DNA from: Streptomyces sp. ML-6
Lineage (GTDB): Bacteria > Actinomycetota > Actinomycetes > Streptomycetales > Streptomycetaceae
Assembly (NCBI RefSeq): GCF_030116705.1
Contig: NZ_JAOTIK010000001.1
Span: 5,050,501-5,114,500 of the forward strand
Direction of reading: 5' to 3'
Length of the DNA stretch: 64,000 nucleotides
A model generated the notes under the pieces. It saw nothing but the letters and a program-made list of their open reading frames with translations, made no database searches and had not been told where the DNA came from. Each line of letters begins with the position of its first letter. Within the stretch, counting starts at the first letter, position 1. Position numbers and translations under genes: made by a program. This document shows, in pieces, positions 57,601 to 64,000 of the stretch.

Positions 57601-58151
57601 ACGGTGGCGTCGATCTCGGTCGACGCCACGGCGGTGGGGGAGAGCCGCAGCAGTTCGACTCTGACTTCATCGAGGATCTGATCCCACGGGCCGATACGGG
57701 TGTTGATCTCCAGCCGGCGCATCAGCGCGTGGTCCTCGGCAGTGAGCGCGATCGAGGTTCCCAGGCCTTCGCACTCAGCCAGCCACTGCTCAGGATCGGG
57801 AAGGGCGCGGGCGCGATCCGCCGCGTCCCGGACGGCCTGCCCCGACGCCTGCACCGGTCCGTCGGAGAGGAACCGCAGCACGGCTGTACCGTCGGGGTCG
57901 GCCTCGCCCCAGCGGCGGGCGAGCCGCACCAGTTCCGGTCCCGACCAGGTGCGTGGCTCCACCCGGGTCTTCGCCTGGGCGAGCAGCAGCGGTCGTCCCC
58001 GCGCGTCCCTCACCTCGAAGTCGATGGCCTCGTCGGCGCCCTCCACCCGGAAGGTCTCCGCCTCCGGATACTGGTCCGGGGTGCGGATCAGCTGGAGAAT
58101 TGCGCACGCCGTCTGGAACCCCATGCCCCGTGCTGTGTCGACTCCACCCAT
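54621..58151 (-). CDS. STAND NTPase (NB-ARC) protein with N-terminal nuclease-like domain; candidate antiphage NLR
   Basis: 1176 residues, start ATG 58151 (GGGGGG nine bases before it). The N-terminus resembles PD-(D/E)xK/DUF4297-type nucleases: GADEAIDFEVRDARGRPLLLAQAKTR puts D44 and Q59-x-K61 in place, so a nuclease effector is likely. The NB-ARC module follows: Walker A GLGGIGKS (K280) in VVVSGLGGIGKSSVARLYAHR, Walker B RLLLVYDNV, sensor VTTRDS, ERIPLGIAQATGYIAA (GxP) and an MHD-like AIHRIVQ. Residues about 560-960 are helical TPR-like repeats. The C-terminus (about 1010-1130) has a transglutaminase-like hint (RGHITLWCEEAGRLVDPALLL). In bacteria this plan (effector-STAND-repeat sensor) is that of Avs and related antiphage proteins. 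It is divergent from the coupled small-protein pair. Sensor target unknown. Confidence 0.8.
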   Translation of the reverse strand: MGGVDTARGMGFQTACAILQLIRTPDQYPEAETFRVEGADEAIDFEVRDARGRPLLLAQAKTRVEPRTWSGPELVRLARRWGEADPDGTAVLRFLSDGPVQASGQAVRDAADRARALPDPEQWLAECEGLGTSIALTAEDHALMRRLEINTRIGPWDQILDEVRVELLRLSPTAVASTEIDATVDALFVKMFQWSGERRIDRRTVRLDELPGLLRGRRTTPGHRTDASQGPRRTLFRGVPSATGLRGRTEELDALKKLFDQEPGTGTTRVVVSGLGGIGKSSVARLYAHRNREAYEFAWWIPSDTREDVIASYRQLVAEEQQEAEPATEAEIIERVGRRLGHLGTRLLLVYDNVANREQLQGLLPVEGAHVLVTTRDSAWATAEGGLVVGRMATEEATRWAAERLPRVSEPEVSALVDAVERIPLGIAQATGYIAATECPVDVYLAELSECRARLLDNPGFVPFDYLAGVTLTAAVTLSVGRVLSHALRSPAGSEQQLAAELLARCALLAPDFIPLHLAALDMPTGSAVYGAVAELRRFSLVSPQDGMLAIHRIVQAVVRALMDGEAVQSMYGRFQYELVTRLVACQKQNQWSEAATLIEHAVHVAHRVREGGRVDGSTVALLANVAGAISNVHGDLARSEGLLREALAVVDEFDDAAMDDAVYRRAATTTTLAQCLQNQQRFDEASEAAQTAWTLLEGMDTLSPDGVVHLLLAHSTDMRAAVATDRLADVARAALRLETALRREDVAAPVELKVRLEQAQALVWIKNWDAAAMTIDVARGLIGRDDEPNAELLFLDAIVKASTGRLEEALAIAAGIPEPTERTAVTIMRHHADQMVDMAHAVIVGSLGRDDEGVLTDVWILNAAQSLLERAEALLKAHTEAGPGVLAHVRQRFAVLAWTRHTLGHPGSDPEQSRALMRESLDMFEATGQGHVPLAVTAREFLAMDGQEDDDPVEQPVTNAPPRSAPGLPGGKETHLLSALPWENVLSWVRKVPADARSLYALLGATAYHLGERTAPSPAFVALAVTAAARTLGLTCRMIPTSLRVTIDGVPLDLPDQAAEPTITPTGEIRGHITLWCEEAGRLVDPALLLAQGQFPAGADEREAFLAPVVFPAPDVDSLFVFRPTTPRGRYLLVYHFRPEWEEHLVKVLPYLDRTAVATFAQQIASTAALATTAS

Positions 58152-58325
58152 GTGGTGCATCCCCCCTTGGCCTCGGCTCGCCCTCTAGCATGCAGGGCGC
58201 CACTGACAGTCCCCTGTTGCGAGCCATCAAATGCGTGCTATAGGTGATGACTTGCTGTACGCGACTTTAGGGTCACAACAGCACCAGGAGTCACGAGATC
58301 GTCCCGCGTCTTCCAGGGGGAATGG
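58152..58325. promoter_or_regulatory. Divergent promoter region of the island
   Basis: 174 bp between the NB-ARC gene and the first small gene. Visibly less GC-rich than the chromosome (tgcgtgctataggtgatgacttgctgtacgcgac). It must carry both promoters; no palindrome stood out. Confidence 0.4.
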
Positions 58326-58742
58326 GTGGACCCGCAGATCGTCGCAGTAGCTGGTGCGGCTGGCACCGCCATCGTTTCGGCAATGGCTGCGGATGGCTGG
58401 CAACGCGCGAGGGACGGCGTCGTAGCACTCTGGCAACGGTTTCGACCCGAGTCCGCCGAGGCGGTCCATGCGGATTTCGAAGGGAACCGGAGGGTCCTCG
58501 TCGATTCTCTCCAAGCGGGTGACGAACGCACACGCGCCGCACTGATCGCTGCATGGAACGGGTACTTTCTCGGGTTACTCGTCGCACAGCCGAACGCTCT
58601 TGACGCCCTCAGGCACCTCAATACGGTCCTCACACAAGAGAGCGCCAGCGGTCCCCCTCCCTCCCTGAAGATGACAGCCCATGCGAGCGGCAAAGCACAG
58701 GTGTTCCAGGCCGGGCGTGACCAGAAGATCACCCAGTCGTGA
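58326..58742 (+). CDS. Small helical protein ending in a QAGRDQ signalling motif
   Basis: 138 residues, GTG 58326. Residues 1-110 are helix-rich ([82 protein letters not shown]). The C-terminal 23 residues carry the core AQVFQAGRDQ (125-133 region), which recurs almost unchanged at the N-terminus of the next protein. A helical domain with a C-terminal motif of this type fits the Bell-domain effectors that are joined to NLR or membrane partners by bacterial amyloid signalling sequences. Its stop overlaps the next start (GTGA), so the two are translated together. The family match is by pattern only. Confidence 0.65.
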   Translation: MDPQIVAVAGAAGTAIVSAMAADGWQRARDGVVALWQRFRPESAEAVHADFEGNRRVLVDSLQAGDERTRAALIAAWNGYFLGLLVAQPNALDALRHLNTVLTQESASGPPPSLKMTAHASGKAQVFQAGRDQKITQS

Positions 58743-59293
58743 CTCCGCCCCGGCGTGACGATGAGATGAACGAGCTCTGGTCGATGCGGGCCGATGCCTC
58801 CGATGCCGCTCAGGTGCATCAGGCGGGTAGAGATCAGCACTTCGTTCAGAACCATTACCACTTTGACCCCGCGGCACCTCGCCACCGCGAGACGGTTCAG
58901 GACGATGACGACGACGATGGCGAGTACGTCTTCTATATGGGGCCGTGGCATATCCCCATCACGGTTCTGCTCTATCTGCTTGCCCCGGTGCCCTTACTCG
59001 TGGCTGGCACCAGTCTGCAGCTTGTCTTCGAGGCTGTGCCTGGACCTTCAATCTGGTGGGGCATGGTCTACACGGCATGCGCAGTGATCGTCAGTGTGAC
59101 CCTTGAGGTCATCACGCTGAACAAGGCACTTCTCCGCAGCCCGTGGAGCTTCGAAACTGACAGGTACGTCAGGTTTCTCCATGGATCGGTTGCCGCAGGG
59201 CTCTTCATCTATTCCTTGATCCGATCCCCGGATGAAGCCGGAAGCATCGGACGTCTCGCCCTTAATTGCGCCGAGGCTCTGGGGCCGTTGTAG
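58739..59293 (+). CDS. Membrane protein starting with a QAGRDQ signalling motif
   Basis: 184 residues from GTG 58739, overlapping the previous stop; ATG 58766 is an alternative start. Residues 16-37 carry AQVHQAGRDQ, matching the C-terminal motif of the neighbour at 15 of 22 positions. A loop (about 40-65: acidic DDDDDDGEY) leads to three hydrophobic segments (IPITVLLYLLAPVPLLVAGTS; SIWWGMVYTACAVIVSVTLEVITL; FLHGSVAAGLFIYSLI). It would sit in the membrane with the motif on the cytoplasmic side. The obvious reading is that motif-motif contact recruits or activates one protein through the other. No relation to toxins was recognised beyond that. Confidence 0.65.
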   Translation: MTPPRRDDEMNELWSMRADASDAAQVHQAGRDQHFVQNHYHFDPAAPRHRETVQDDDDDDGEYVFYMGPWHIPITVLLYLLAPVPLLVAGTSLQLVFEAVPGPSIWWGMVYTACAVIVSVTLEVITLNKALLRSPWSFETDRYVRFLHGSVAAGLFIYSLIRSPDEAGSIGRLALNCAEALGPL

Positions 59294-59360
59294 CACCAGC
59301 TGCCCTCGCGAACGCTGCGTACCGGGTTGTGCACTCTCGCATGAACGCTGACAGCGCGCG

Positions 59361-60131
59361 TCAAGGTCCCGCAGAACTCGAGGTGCGGCATCGGTCACCT
59401 TCCAGGGCGCAGGTCGGTGCGGTCGATCCAGGTGGGGCGACGAAGATGTTGTCGCCGGTGGGGGCTTCTGAGGCTTCCAGCAGGGACCAGGTGCGGGACT
59501 CTTCGACCAGGTGCTGCCAGCGCGGCCCAGTCGAGTTCCCAGCCGAGGCCGGTGTCGGAGACGCCGTACGTGCGGCCGGCGTCCACCCGCCAGAACTGGG
59601 AGTAGAGGATCACCTGGGCGTGGTCGGCCAGGTCGTTGATGATCTCGGTGAAGTGGGTTGAGGGCCAGCCAGGGGCGTCGTCCGCAGTGGAGGCTCGTAG
59701 GCTCGTAGGCGCGTGGTGAGCGGTGGGACGACAGGGATGCGGGCGCCGAGTTCGGTCAGGGCCCAGCGGATGCCTTCCGGCTCGCTCCAGTCCGGTGGCG
59801 TCGCCCGTTCCAGGCAGGCGCGATAGGCGTGGCGCACGGGCTCGACCGCGCCGTCGATCTCCAGGCTCGCCAGGGCTATCGCCGCCCATTCGCGGACGGT
59901 CGGATTGTCGCTGTCCAGCAGGCCGATGAGAGCGGGGCCGCAACGGGGATCGCCCACCTCCTCGAAGACCTTGATGGCGGTCAGCTGACCGAAGCCGCCG
60001 AGGGAAGGCAGGCCGTCGATGACGGCGGGTATGGTGTCGGCGCCGATCCAGATCAGCTCCGCGCGGGCGTCGTAGGACTCGCCGGCTTCTCCGTCGAGCT
60101 GCTGGACGAGTCTCTTGATGTGGGAGGTCAT
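59361..60131 (-). pseudogene. HEAT-repeat protein gene broken by an 8-bp tandem duplication
   Basis: From ATG 60131 the first 141 codons give an intact HEAT-repeat core: SHIKRLVQQLDGEAGESYDARAELIWIGADTIPAVIDGLPSLGGFGQLTAIKVFEEVGDPRCGPALIGLLDSDNPTVREWAAIALASLEIDGAVEPVRHAYRACL, ending LTTRLRAYEPP. The 8-bp unit ctcgtagg then occurs twice in a row (59694-59701 and 59702-59709). With one copy removed the frame continues as ASTADDAPGWPSTHFTEIINDL...VDAGRTYGVSDTGLGWELDWAAL. A second shift about 59515-59525 would join WQHLVEESRTWSLLEASEAPTGDNIF and stop at 59361. Two shifts mean decay. The start is coupled (ATGA) to the CPCC gene. Confidence 0.75.
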
Positions 60132-60514
60132 GACACCGGCTGGTCGCGGCGCCAGAAGGTGGGCAGCCACCAGCAGAGCACCGAGGAGTCCGCCGGCCAT
60201 GGGGCCCAGTCCTCCGCTCCCCAGACCTCGAAGGAGTCTCGCGTGACGTCGATCGGGCGCCAGGCCGGGTCGAGCGGTTCGTCCGCTGCCGGGGGCCGAA
60301 CGAACCGTCGGCCGTGCTGGTCGCAGCCGCCGAAGTCCTGGTAATTGCGCTGGGCCTCAATCAGGGAGACCTTGTTCGCCCCGCCATCCATGGTCGGCCA
60401 CCGGAACTGGATGGCGTCGTCCTCCCAGAAGCAGACGGGGCAGATGGCATACGAGCCGGGCATCTCGTCCAGGACGAGATGCCCGCAGCAAGGGCAGGGG
60501 TAGCGACGGCTCAC
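60128..60514 (-). CDS. CPCC-type zinc-ribbon protein
   Basis: 128 residues from GTG 60514. The cysteine-rich CPCC pattern is plain: RRYPCPCCGHLVLDEMPGSYAICPVCFWEDDAIQFRWPTMDGGANKVSLIEAQRNYQDFGGCDQHGRRFV. The two CxxC pairs bind zinc. Small CPCC proteins are commonly found alongside toxin and immunity genes and may act as immunity or decoy proteins. Here it is the first gene of a minus-strand pair with the broken HEAT-repeat gene inside the island. Start codon and ribosome site weak; the true start could lie slightly upstream. Confidence 0.75.
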   Translation of the reverse strand: MSRRYPCPCCGHLVLDEMPGSYAICPVCFWEDDAIQFRWPTMDGGANKVSLIEAQRNYQDFGGCDQHGRRFVRPPAADEPLDPAWRPIDVTRDSFEVWGAEDWAPWPADSSVLCWWLPTFWRRDQPVS

Positions 60515-60701
60515 CCGCGCAGTCTCATTGACCTGCTGTCGCCGGCGCCATGTATTTCCAGGCCAGTGGCGACTCGCCAGTCCGCAGCCAGTCCGCAGGA
60601 CACCCGTAAACAGCTGTCGGGAGCCAACACATGCCAACGAGGAAAACCCAGGTCAGAGCCTTGCGCGGGGCTCCGTCGCAGGTCAGGATCAGGCCGCAGA
60701 T

Positions 60702-60720
60702 GTTCCGCTTCAACGTGTAG
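60702..60720 (+). other. Attachment-site-like repeat (right), copy of the ychF 3' end
   Basis: gttccgcttcaacgtgtag, identical to 54410-54428 except for one base. It encodes the same FRFNV-stop tail. No larger ychF-related frame precedes it, so it is a short duplicated site and not a gene duplication. Confidence 0.6.
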
Positions 60721-60769
60721 CGGCTGACGTATCACCACGTCGCCGATCTGGCAAACATGCAGGTCAGAG

Positions 60770-60797
60770 AGGGTCCGACTCTTCGGGGTCGGGCCCT
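60770..60797 (+). terminator. Hairpin and T-tract beyond the right attachment-like site
   Basis: agggtccgac (60770-60779) pairs with gtcgggccct (60788-60797) with one G-T pair, and ctttttccc follows. The word gtcaga precedes it at 60763, exactly 43 bases after the site, the same offset as at ychF. Probably the original ychF terminator displaced by the insertion. Confidence 0.6.
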
Positions 60798-60809
60798 TAG
60801 CTTTTTCCC

Positions 60810-60920
60810 GTGCTGGGATGGTGCTGGGATAGCTGGCCCCTCGTCACCTGTTGTCATCCCTGGCCATCCGTACCGTGCTGGGATCGTGCTGGGGTGGGAT
60901 GAGAACGCCCGTGCTGGGTT
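60810..60920 (+). repeat. Five direct GTGCTGGGAT repeats (integrase-arm type)
   Basis: Copies at 60810-60819, 60821-60830, 60875-60884, 60886-60895 (one mismatch) and 60911-60920 (one mismatch). Repeated decamers of this kind next to an attachment core are characteristic arm-type binding sites of tyrosine integrases in actinobacterial elements. Confidence 0.6.
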
Positions 60921-60946
60921 TCGGGCAGTGATCCGCCGCAACGCAC

Positions 60947-61762
60947 TCAGAGCGTCCAGGTGCCATTCTCCGCGGCCGTCGTCACATATTCCTCGAACGT
61001 GCGCGGCGCACGGCCCAGGACGCGCTCGACGCCGTCGCTGACGTAGTCGTCCGCGCCCTGGCCCACCTGGCCGAGGAAGCCTGCGACGGATTCGGCGTCG
61101 TCCTGCGTGAGCCCGGCCGTGACCAGGTCGGCGGCGTATTCCGCCTCGGTCTGATGGCGGTGCGCGATGCTGCGTCCCGTTGCCTTGCTGATCAGCTCGA
61201 CGGCCTCGGTGATGGACAGTGCCCGCGGACCCGACAGGTCGTAGGTCTGCCCGTGGTGGCTGTCGCCGGTGAGGACCGCGAGGGCGACCTCAGCGATGTC
61301 CTCGGCGTCAATGAACGGCTCGCGCCCGTCCCCGGCCGGGGTCCGTACCTCACCTTCGAGGACACCGGGAAGGAAGAAGTCCGCCGCGGCGAAGTCCTGA
61401 GCGAACCAGGACGGCCGCAGGACCGTCCACTCCAGGCCCGAGCCCCGCACGGCAGCCTCGGTGGGGTGCGTGCCGTCTTCGTCGATGCCGCGCACCGACA
61501 GCTGGACCAGGCGCCGGACCCCGGCCGCCTTCGCGCGGGCCACGAATTCTACGCGCTCGTCCAGGCCCAGGGTCTCGGTCGGAACGAGGTACACGGCCTG
61601 GACGCCGCTGAGTGCGGGGTCCCAGGTGGAACGGTCGGACCAGTCGAAACGGGTCTCGCTCGAGCGGGAGGCGGCGCGGACGGTGTGCCCAAGAGCACGG
61701 AGGCGGGGAACGAGGGGAGCGCCGGTCTTGCCGGTGGCTCCGATAACGAGGATCTCTGTCAT
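60947..61762 (-). CDS. NmrA-type NAD(P)-binding reductase
   Basis: 271 residues from ATG 61762. Rossmann fold with the glycine motif LVIGATGKTGAPLVPRLRALGH at the N-terminus, then the NmrA-like series VQAVYLVPTETLGLDERVEFVARAKAAGVRRLVQLSVRG and WTVLRPSWFAQDF. Such proteins are atypical short-chain dehydrogenases used as NAD(P)H-dependent quinone or enol reductases, or redox sensors. Divergent from the AraC gene (74 bp apart), so it is the likely target of that regulator. Confidence 0.88.
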   Translation of the reverse strand: MTEILVIGATGKTGAPLVPRLRALGHTVRAASRSSETRFDWSDRSTWDPALSGVQAVYLVPTETLGLDERVEFVARAKAAGVRRLVQLSVRGIDEDGTHPTEAAVRGSGLEWTVLRPSWFAQDFAAADFFLPGVLEGEVRTPAGDGREPFIDAEDIAEVALAVLTGDSHHGQTYDLSGPRALSITEAVELISKATGRSIAHRHQTEAEYAADLVTAGLTQDDAESVAGFLGQVGQGADDYVSDGVERVLGRAPRTFEEYVTTAAENGTWTL

Positions 61763-61836
61763 GACGACCAGTGAACCCGCAAGCGGTGGCACGAACCATG
61801 GCCGAAACGACCTGAAGCATGTGTGATCGTGTCAGT

Positions 61837-62787
61837 ATGGACGTTCTTGATGACTACCTCGCCGGCGTACGGGCCCACGGAGCCGTCTTTTGCCGCACGG
61901 TCAGCACACCCCCGTGGGGCCTGCGCTTCATCGAGCCCGCGCCTCTGGCGCTGGCTGTCATGCTGCACGGGGACGGCTGGGTCGTTCCGGCTGAAGGAGA
62001 CCCGGCCGCACTGCGGCAGGGGGAGATCGTCCTGATCCGCAGTACGCAGCCGTACACCGTCGCAGACCGCCCCGCCAGCAGCCCGCAGATCCTCGTGGAC
62101 GGCGACGACCACTGCACCACCGCCAGTGACCCCGCGTCCCCGCGCCGTAACTGGCGGATCGCCGGCCGCACCTCCAGCCCGGAAGACGATCGGCCGGGCG
62201 ACGACCCCGACCTGCTGGTCACTGCCGGCTACCGCATCGGCGGCGACCTTTCCCTGCCCCTTCTCGACACCCTGCCGCAGGTGGCTGTCGTACCCAGCGA
62301 CCCCAGCCTCGCCCCACTCCTCGACCTCATCGCCGACGAGACCACCGACGACAAGCCCGGACAACAGGTCGTCCTGGACCGACTGCTCGACCTGCTCCTG
62401 GTCCGCTCCCTGCGCGCCTGGTTCGACCAAGCCGGCTCCGTCCCGCCCCCGGGATATCGGGCACTGTCCGACCCGCTGCTGGGACACGTGCTGCGCAGGC
62501 TGCACGAGGAGCCGTCTCACCCCTGGACCGTCGCGTCACTCGCCGCCGAAGCGGGACTGTCACGCACCACATTCGCTCGCCGCTTCACGTCCATGGTCGG
62601 CCGCCCGCCACTGGCCTACCTCACCCACTGGCGGATGACTTTGGCCGCAGACCGTCTGCGTCAGTCCGGTGCGACGATTGCGGCGGTGGCCAAGGAAGTC
62701 GGCTATCACGACGCGTTCACCTTCAGCTCGGCCTTCAAACGGACCCGAGGCATCAGTCCCTCCGCCCACCGCGCCGCCACCCCGTGA
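61837..62787 (+). CDS. AraC-family transcriptional regulator (cupin_6-type N-terminus)
   Basis: 316 residues. N-terminal AraC-cupin binding region (VFCRTVSTPPWGLRFIEPAPLALAVMLHGDGWVVPAEGDPAALRQGEIVLIRSTQPYTVAD) and a C-terminal double helix-turn-helix: HPWTVASLAAEAGLSRTTFARRFTSMVGRPPLAYLTHWRMTLAADRLRQSGATIAAVAKEVGYHDAFTFSSAFKRTRGISPSAHR. The second HTH has the AraC signature VGYHDAFTFSSAFKRTRGISPS. Regulates the divergent NmrA-type gene in many Streptomyces loci of this layout. Start ATG 61837; ATG 61819 is also in frame. Confidence 0.92.
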   Translation: MDVLDDYLAGVRAHGAVFCRTVSTPPWGLRFIEPAPLALAVMLHGDGWVVPAEGDPAALRQGEIVLIRSTQPYTVADRPASSPQILVDGDDHCTTASDPASPRRNWRIAGRTSSPEDDRPGDDPDLLVTAGYRIGGDLSLPLLDTLPQVAVVPSDPSLAPLLDLIADETTDDKPGQQVVLDRLLDLLLVRSLRAWFDQAGSVPPPGYRALSDPLLGHVLRRLHEEPSHPWTVASLAAEAGLSRTTFARRFTSMVGRPPLAYLTHWRMTLAADRLRQSGATIAAVAKEVGYHDAFTFSSAFKRTRGISPSAHRAATP

Positions 62788-62839
62788 CCGGTGAGCCGGG
62801 CATGGCGGAGACCGAACGGGAGAGCCCACCCCTGCGCGG

Positions 62840-63610
62840 CTATGCCAGGAAGCGCCGGATCAGCTCGCCAGTCTCTTCGGGGCGCTCGAGATACAGCATG
62901 TGGCCCGCATCCACCTCTGACACCGTGAGGTGCTCGCCCATCGCCGCCCGGCACGCCCGGACGTACTCCGCAGACACGAAGCCTGATCGCCGGGCGATGA
63001 CCAGGAGTGTGGGCACGGTGGCAGGCGGAGTGATGGGCGGTCCCGCCATCTCGGAGCACGCCGTCACGACGGCTGCGGGCTCGATGCGCCACTGCCACCG
63101 CCCGTCGCTGCGTGGTGCGAGATGCTCGGCGACCTCTTGTTCCACGGCTGCGGCGGAGGCGGCCGGCCAGGCCGATCTCCGCTCCGCGCGCGCTTGTTCG
63201 GGGTCCGTGAAGGAGGGGGAGTTCAGGGTCCGGCGGGCCTGGTCGTGCATATCCCCTGCCGGCAGGCCGACCGAGGGGTCGAGCAGGACGATGCGGCCGA
63301 CGCGTTCGGGGGCCGCGTGTGCCAGACGCAGCGCGATCAGGCCGCCGTACGAGTGCCCGAGCAGATCCACACGGTGCATGCGACGGGCGTCCAGCAGAGC
63401 GAGCATGTCCGCCACATGTGCCTCGGTGTTCCACGGCGGGGCGTGGTCGGAGCGCCCATGCCCACGCAGGTCCGGCGCGATGACCGAGAAGTCGTACAAG
63501 GACGTCTCGGCGATGTGCCGCCAGCGAGCGCCGTGCCCCTTGATGCCGTGCAGCGCAAGCAGTGCAGGCCCTTCGGCCGCACCGTAGTGGTGGGCGTACG
63601 GCGCCGTCAC
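62840..63610 (-). CDS. Alpha/beta-fold hydrolase
   Basis: 256 residues from GTG 63610. Catalytic triad candidates are clear: Ser in LLGHSYGGLIALRLAH, Asp region in IVLLDPSV or VPTLLVIAR and His in VSEVDAGHMLYLERPEETG, with the oxyanion strand PALLALHGIKGHGARWRHIAE. Typical of lactonases/esterases and haloperoxidase-like hydrolases; substrate unknown. Its GTG overlaps the stop of the flavin-reductase-like gene (GTGA), so they are coupled and likely act in one pathway. Confidence 0.9.
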   Translation of the reverse strand: MTAPYAHHYGAAEGPALLALHGIKGHGARWRHIAETSLYDFSVIAPDLRGHGRSDHAPPWNTEAHVADMLALLDARRMHRVDLLGHSYGGLIALRLAHAAPERVGRIVLLDPSVGLPAGDMHDQARRTLNSPSFTDPEQARAERRSAWPAASAAAVEQEVAEHLAPRSDGRWQWRIEPAAVVTACSEMAGPPITPPATVPTLLVIARRSGFVSAEYVRACRAAMGEHLTVSEVDAGHMLYLERPEETGELIRRFLA

Positions 63611-63942
63611 CGGTGCACGCCTCCTTCGGCGCCGGGCGCTGCGGCGATCTGCTCGCGCCGTGTCGCGGAGCGGTAGGAATGGCCGAGTTCGGGGCCGAGG
63701 CCGAAGTGGTGCCGGAAGTCGTGGATGAGCGGACTCCACGCGGCCGGGTCGATGTGATCGGTACCGGCGGTGACTGTGCGGGGGTCGGCGTGCACCTTGA
63801 GTGCGTGGGCCTCGACGATGCGGAACTCACTGCAGGCGTCCGGCCGGACGTGCTCGGCACGTGCCTCCAGGTGGAGAGGCTCTGTGGAGCCACAGGGGTC
63901 GGCGCCGGAGCGGGGCCGGACGAGGGGCTCAACGATCTTCAT
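63607..63942 (-). CDS. Flavin-reductase-like protein, apparently missing its N-terminal half
   Basis: 111 residues from ATG 63942. The sequence STEPLHLEARAEHVRPDACSEFRIVEAHALKVHADPRTVTAGTDHIDPAAWSPLIHDFRHHFGLGPELGHSYRS matches the second half of a flavin reductase (FMN-binding split barrel); the first half of the usual 180-200 residue domain is absent. The frame stays open to the window end, so the gene may begin outside, or the domain is truncated. No ribosome site stands before 63942. It is coupled to the hydrolase downstream. Confidence 0.55.
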   Translation of the reverse strand: MKIVEPLVRPRSGADPCGSTEPLHLEARAEHVRPDACSEFRIVEAHALKVHADPRTVTAGTDHIDPAAWSPLIHDFRHHFGLGPELGHSYRSATRREQIAAAPGAEGGVHR

Positions 63943-64000
63943 GATCGAAGCGTAGGGGCGGATCACTTCGGCACGCGACGAGCCATTCCCGTCCCAGGGG

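Larger units (their letters stand above)
60515..60946. other. Right boundary of the ychF island
   Basis: 432 bp with no convincing gene. It holds the ychF-tail copy at 60702-60720, a terminator hairpin at 60770-60797 and five GTGCTGGGAT repeats from 60810 to 60920. A short minus-strand frame (60525-60713) has a hydrophobic stretch but no family or ribosome site, so I do not call it. Confidence 0.6.

Noticed and set aside
60525..60713. Small leftward membrane protein of 62 residues at the island edge
   Set aside because: It overlaps the attachment-like site, has no ribosome site and matches no family; composition looks non-coding.
54429..60946. An integrase, transposase or excisionase in the ychF island
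   Set aside because: None of the frames here resembles a tyrosine or serine recombinase. The island claim rests on the repeats and cargo only.

Overview
The window is high-GC (about 70% or more), with strong third-position G/C bias, many GTG starts, WhiB and OxyR regulators, a Streptomyces-style SLT wall hydrolase with a long leader, and the gene order uppS / PhoH-PIN / SLT hydrolase / AI-2E / ahpD-ahpC<>oxyR ... fumC ... class I fumarase ... WhiB / glpX / DUF4245 / xseB-xseA / ispH / ppgK / ychF. From memory, that order is the conserved Streptomyces chromosomal core. I therefore read it as a Streptomyces (or very close relative) chromosome. No rRNA, tRNA, IS element or CRISPR array was found.

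Layout. 0-3.4 kb: small accessory genes (AhpD-like fragment, VOC protein, DinB/DUF664 protein, hypotheticals). 3.4-12.6 kb: an unusual cluster. It holds a polymorphic toxin (C-terminal Tox-REase-5 nuclease fold) with its Imm52-type immunity protein, and a second large protein with the same N-terminal plan. Both have four membrane helices and then an internal type IV prepilin (G|xxxxE) leader. A lipoprotein, a DUF3592 protein, a DUF192 protein, an A24 prepilin peptidase and a methyltransferase complete the cluster. Three of its promoter regions share a GGGCCC-rich near-palindrome. 12.6-54.4 kb: mostly core metabolism and envelope: aldo-keto reductase, cis-prenyltransferase, PhoH, wall hydrolase, AhpCD/OxyR peroxide defence, a PadR-controlled ABC exporter, SPFH protein with small RHH partner, class A PBP, catalase, SpoIIE-type phosphatase, two unrelated fumarases, SGNH hydrolase-lectin fusion, M18 aminopeptidase, WhiB, GlpX, XseAB, amino-acid permease, IspH, polyphosphate glucokinase and YchF.

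54.4-60.9 kb: an apparent genomic island inserted at the 3' end of ychF. The last 19 bp of ychF are repeated (one mismatch) at 60702-60720, each copy followed 43 nt later by a similar hairpin, and integrase-arm-like GTGCTGGGAT repeats lie just beyond. Cargo: a 1176-residue STAND/NB-ARC protein with an N-terminal nuclease-like domain; divergently, two translationally coupled small proteins that share one 22-residue motif (core AQVxQAGRDQ), C-terminal in the first and N-terminal in the second; a HEAT-repeat gene broken by an 8-bp tandem duplication; and a CPCC zinc-ribbon protein. This looks like an antiphage/abortive-infection island with an amyloid-type signalling pair. 60.9-64 kb: NmrA-type reductase divergent from an AraC regulator, an alpha/beta hydrolase and part of a flavin-reductase-like protein.

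Best candidates for undescribed biology are the prepilin-leader toxin cluster (3.4-12.6 kb) and the QAGRDQ pair beside the NB-ARC protein (54.6-59.3 kb).
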